Shown here one piece after another: positions 63,109 to 64,000 of a stretch of 64,000 bases of DNA. Source of the stretch: JBBQZP01 sp038207585 (GTDB lineage Bacteria; Pseudomonadota; Alphaproteobacteria; Rhodobacterales; Rhodobacteraceae); the NCBI GenBank assembly GCA_038207585.1, contig JBBQZP010000008.1, positions 1-64,000 of the forward strand, read 5' to 3'. Position 1 is the stretch's first letter. Each line of letters starts with the position of its first letter. Both the position numbers and the translations under genes were made by a program. The notes beneath the pieces are model-generated. The model worked only from the letters and a program-made list of their open reading frames with translations, did not search any database and was not told the DNA's origin.

Positions 63109-63777
63109 ATGGCCGATTACGCCGCCACACGCGACCGGGTCGAGGGCTATTTCGACCGCAGCGCCACCAAGGTGTGGGAGCGTTTGACATCAGACGCGCC
63201 GGTGTCCCGCATTCGTCAGACGGTGCGTGCCGGGCGTGACCGGATGCGCGATGTGATGCTGAGCCGCCTGCCCGGTGACCTGCGCGGCGCGCGGGTTCTG
63301 GATGCGGGCTGTGGCACCGGGGCGATGGCGGTGGAGCTGGCGGCACGGGGTGCGGACGTTCTGGGTGTCGATATCTCGCCGCAACTGATTGATATTGCGC
63401 GGCTTCGCCTGCCCGAGGAACATGCAGGCAAGGTCGAGTTTCGCGCCGGCGATCTGACCGACGCGGGCTTTGGGGCGTTTGATTACGTCGTCGCGATGGA
63501 CAGCCTGATCTACTATTCGGCCGCCGATATCGCGGCGGTGCTGGGCAAGCTGGGCGCGCGCACGGCGCAATCGGTGGTGTTCACCGTGGCACCCAAAACC
63601 CCGTTCCTGATGGCGTTCTGGGGCATCGGCAAACTGTTCCCGCGCGCCGACCGCTCGCCCACCATGGTGCCGCATGCGGTGGCGGCCTTGCAGCGCGTTG
63701 TTGGCGGGCAGCTTTCGTCGGTGCAGCGGGTGTCGAGCGGCTTTTACATCTCGGAATGTCTGGAGTATCGGGCATGA
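63109..63777 (+). CDS. bchM: Mg-protoporphyrin IX methyltransferase
   Basis: 222 residues, SAM-dependent; methylates Mg-protoporphyrin IX, the step after Mg-chelatase and before ring E closure. Motif I VLDAGCGTGAMAVELAARGA (about 63-82). The stop overlaps the start of lhaA (ATGA). Confidence 0.97.
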   Translation: MADYAATRDRVEGYFDRSATKVWERLTSDAPVSRIRQTVRAGRDRMRDVMLSRLPGDLRGARVLDAGCGTGAMAVELAARGADVLGVDISPQLIDIARLRLPEEHAGKVEFRAGDLTDAGFGAFDYVVAMDSLIYYSAADIAAVLGKLGARTAQSVVFTVAPKTPFLMAFWGIGKLFPRADRSPTMVPHAVAALQRVVGGQLSSVQRVSSGFYISECLEYRA

Positions 63778-64000
63778 TCATCGGCAAGAAACAACTGGCG
63801 AAACTGTCGTTCGGATCGCTGCCCTTTGCGGACGCGGCCTCGGAAGGCCTGCCTTTGGGCCAGTTGCTGCGCTTGTCTTTGTTTCAGGTGTCGGTAGGCA
63901 TGGCGATGGTGCTTCTGCTTGGCACGTTGAACCGGGTGATGATCGTGGAGCTTTCCGTCAGCGCCACGGTTGTGGCCGCGATGATTGCGTTGCCGGTGCT
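63774..64000 (+). CDS. lhaA: LhaA, PucC-family LH1 assembly protein (5' part)
   Basis: The first 75 codons or so, cut by the right edge. MIIGKKQLAKLSFGSLPFAD, then LGQLLRLSLFQVSVGMAMVL and the start of a second helix; related to Orf428 encoded at 50403-51686 (both have LGLxQ/SLFQ then LGTLNRVMIVEL-like sequence). LhaA is needed for LH1 assembly and normally precedes puhA, expected just outside the window. Confidence 0.92.
   Translation, partial: MIIGKKQLAKLSFGSLPFADAASEGLPLGQLLRLSLFQVSVGMAMVLLLGTLNRVMIVELSVSATVVAAMIALPV

Overview
The window is a piece of an alphaproteobacterial chromosome carrying almost all of a photosynthesis gene cluster (PGC) plus about 26 kb of housekeeping genes beside it. 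The organism is most likely a purple, bacteriochlorophyll a-making member of the Rhodobacter-like branch of Rhodobacterales. The grounds are the Rhodobacter-type PGC order (puf - bchZYXC - crtFE/DC - tspO - crtBI/A - bchIDO - idi - bchP - orf428 - bchG - ppsR - ppaA - bchFNBHLM - lhaA), a pufX gene instead of pufC, and PpsR boxes of the form TGT-N12-ACA. I cannot name a genus.

Left part (1-26.3 kb): end of a peptide-type ABC permease; DUF3422 membrane protein; divergent HxlR regulator and flavodoxin-like protein with two palindromic operator candidates; pntAB transhydrogenase followed by an unknown membrane-anchored protein; a small methyltransferase-like membrane protein; kynureninase; an L,D-transpeptidase lipoprotein; a class I glutamine amidotransferase; a DUF305 protein; an SGNH-like protein; a class V aminotransferase; a tyrosine-phosphatase-like protein coupled to an ABC exporter; a YgfZ-family protein; efp; a PopZ-like protein - tolC - pcm-like cluster; and a cluster of a membrane protein, a VWA protein and a secreted protein.

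PGC (26.3-64 kb, open at the right edge): dxs and the pufQ-(pufK-like)-BALMX operon follow bchCXYZ as one minus-strand superoperon. crtFE (minus) and crtDC (plus) diverge from paired PpsR boxes. crtIB-tspO (minus) diverge from crtA-bchIDO (plus). The run bchG-orf428-bchP-idi is on the minus strand, as is ppaA-ppsR. bchFNBHLM-lhaA runs out of the window on the plus strand. Together these genes cover Mg-chelatase (I, D, H), methyltransfer (M), dark protochlorophyllide reduction (L, N, B), chlorophyllide reduction and ring modification (F, X, Y, Z, C), esterification and phytyl reduction (G, P), isoprenoid supply (dxs, idi, crtE), the spheroidene/spheroidenone pathway (B, I, C, D, F, A), the reaction centre with LH1 (pufBALMX), and redox/light control (PpsR, PpaA/AerR).

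The main oddities are these. bchE and bchJ are absent from their usual place between ppsR and bchG, so ring E closure must be done by genes elsewhere, probably the oxygen-dependent AcsF. crtC overlaps crtD out of frame and has no ATG, GTG or TTG start near its conserved N-terminus. A 28-codon ORF exactly bridges bchX and bchY. A pufK-like 23-codon ORF with a hairpin lies before pufB. At least five copies of a GC-rich palindromic interspersed repeat are present, two of them inside the otherwise tightly packed bch operons. A PpsR box lies one base upstream of the bchG start codon. I found no insertion sequence, CRISPR array, tRNA or rRNA. I see no clearly new multigene system; the least explained cluster is the VWA/secreted/membrane trio at 22.3-26.3 kb.
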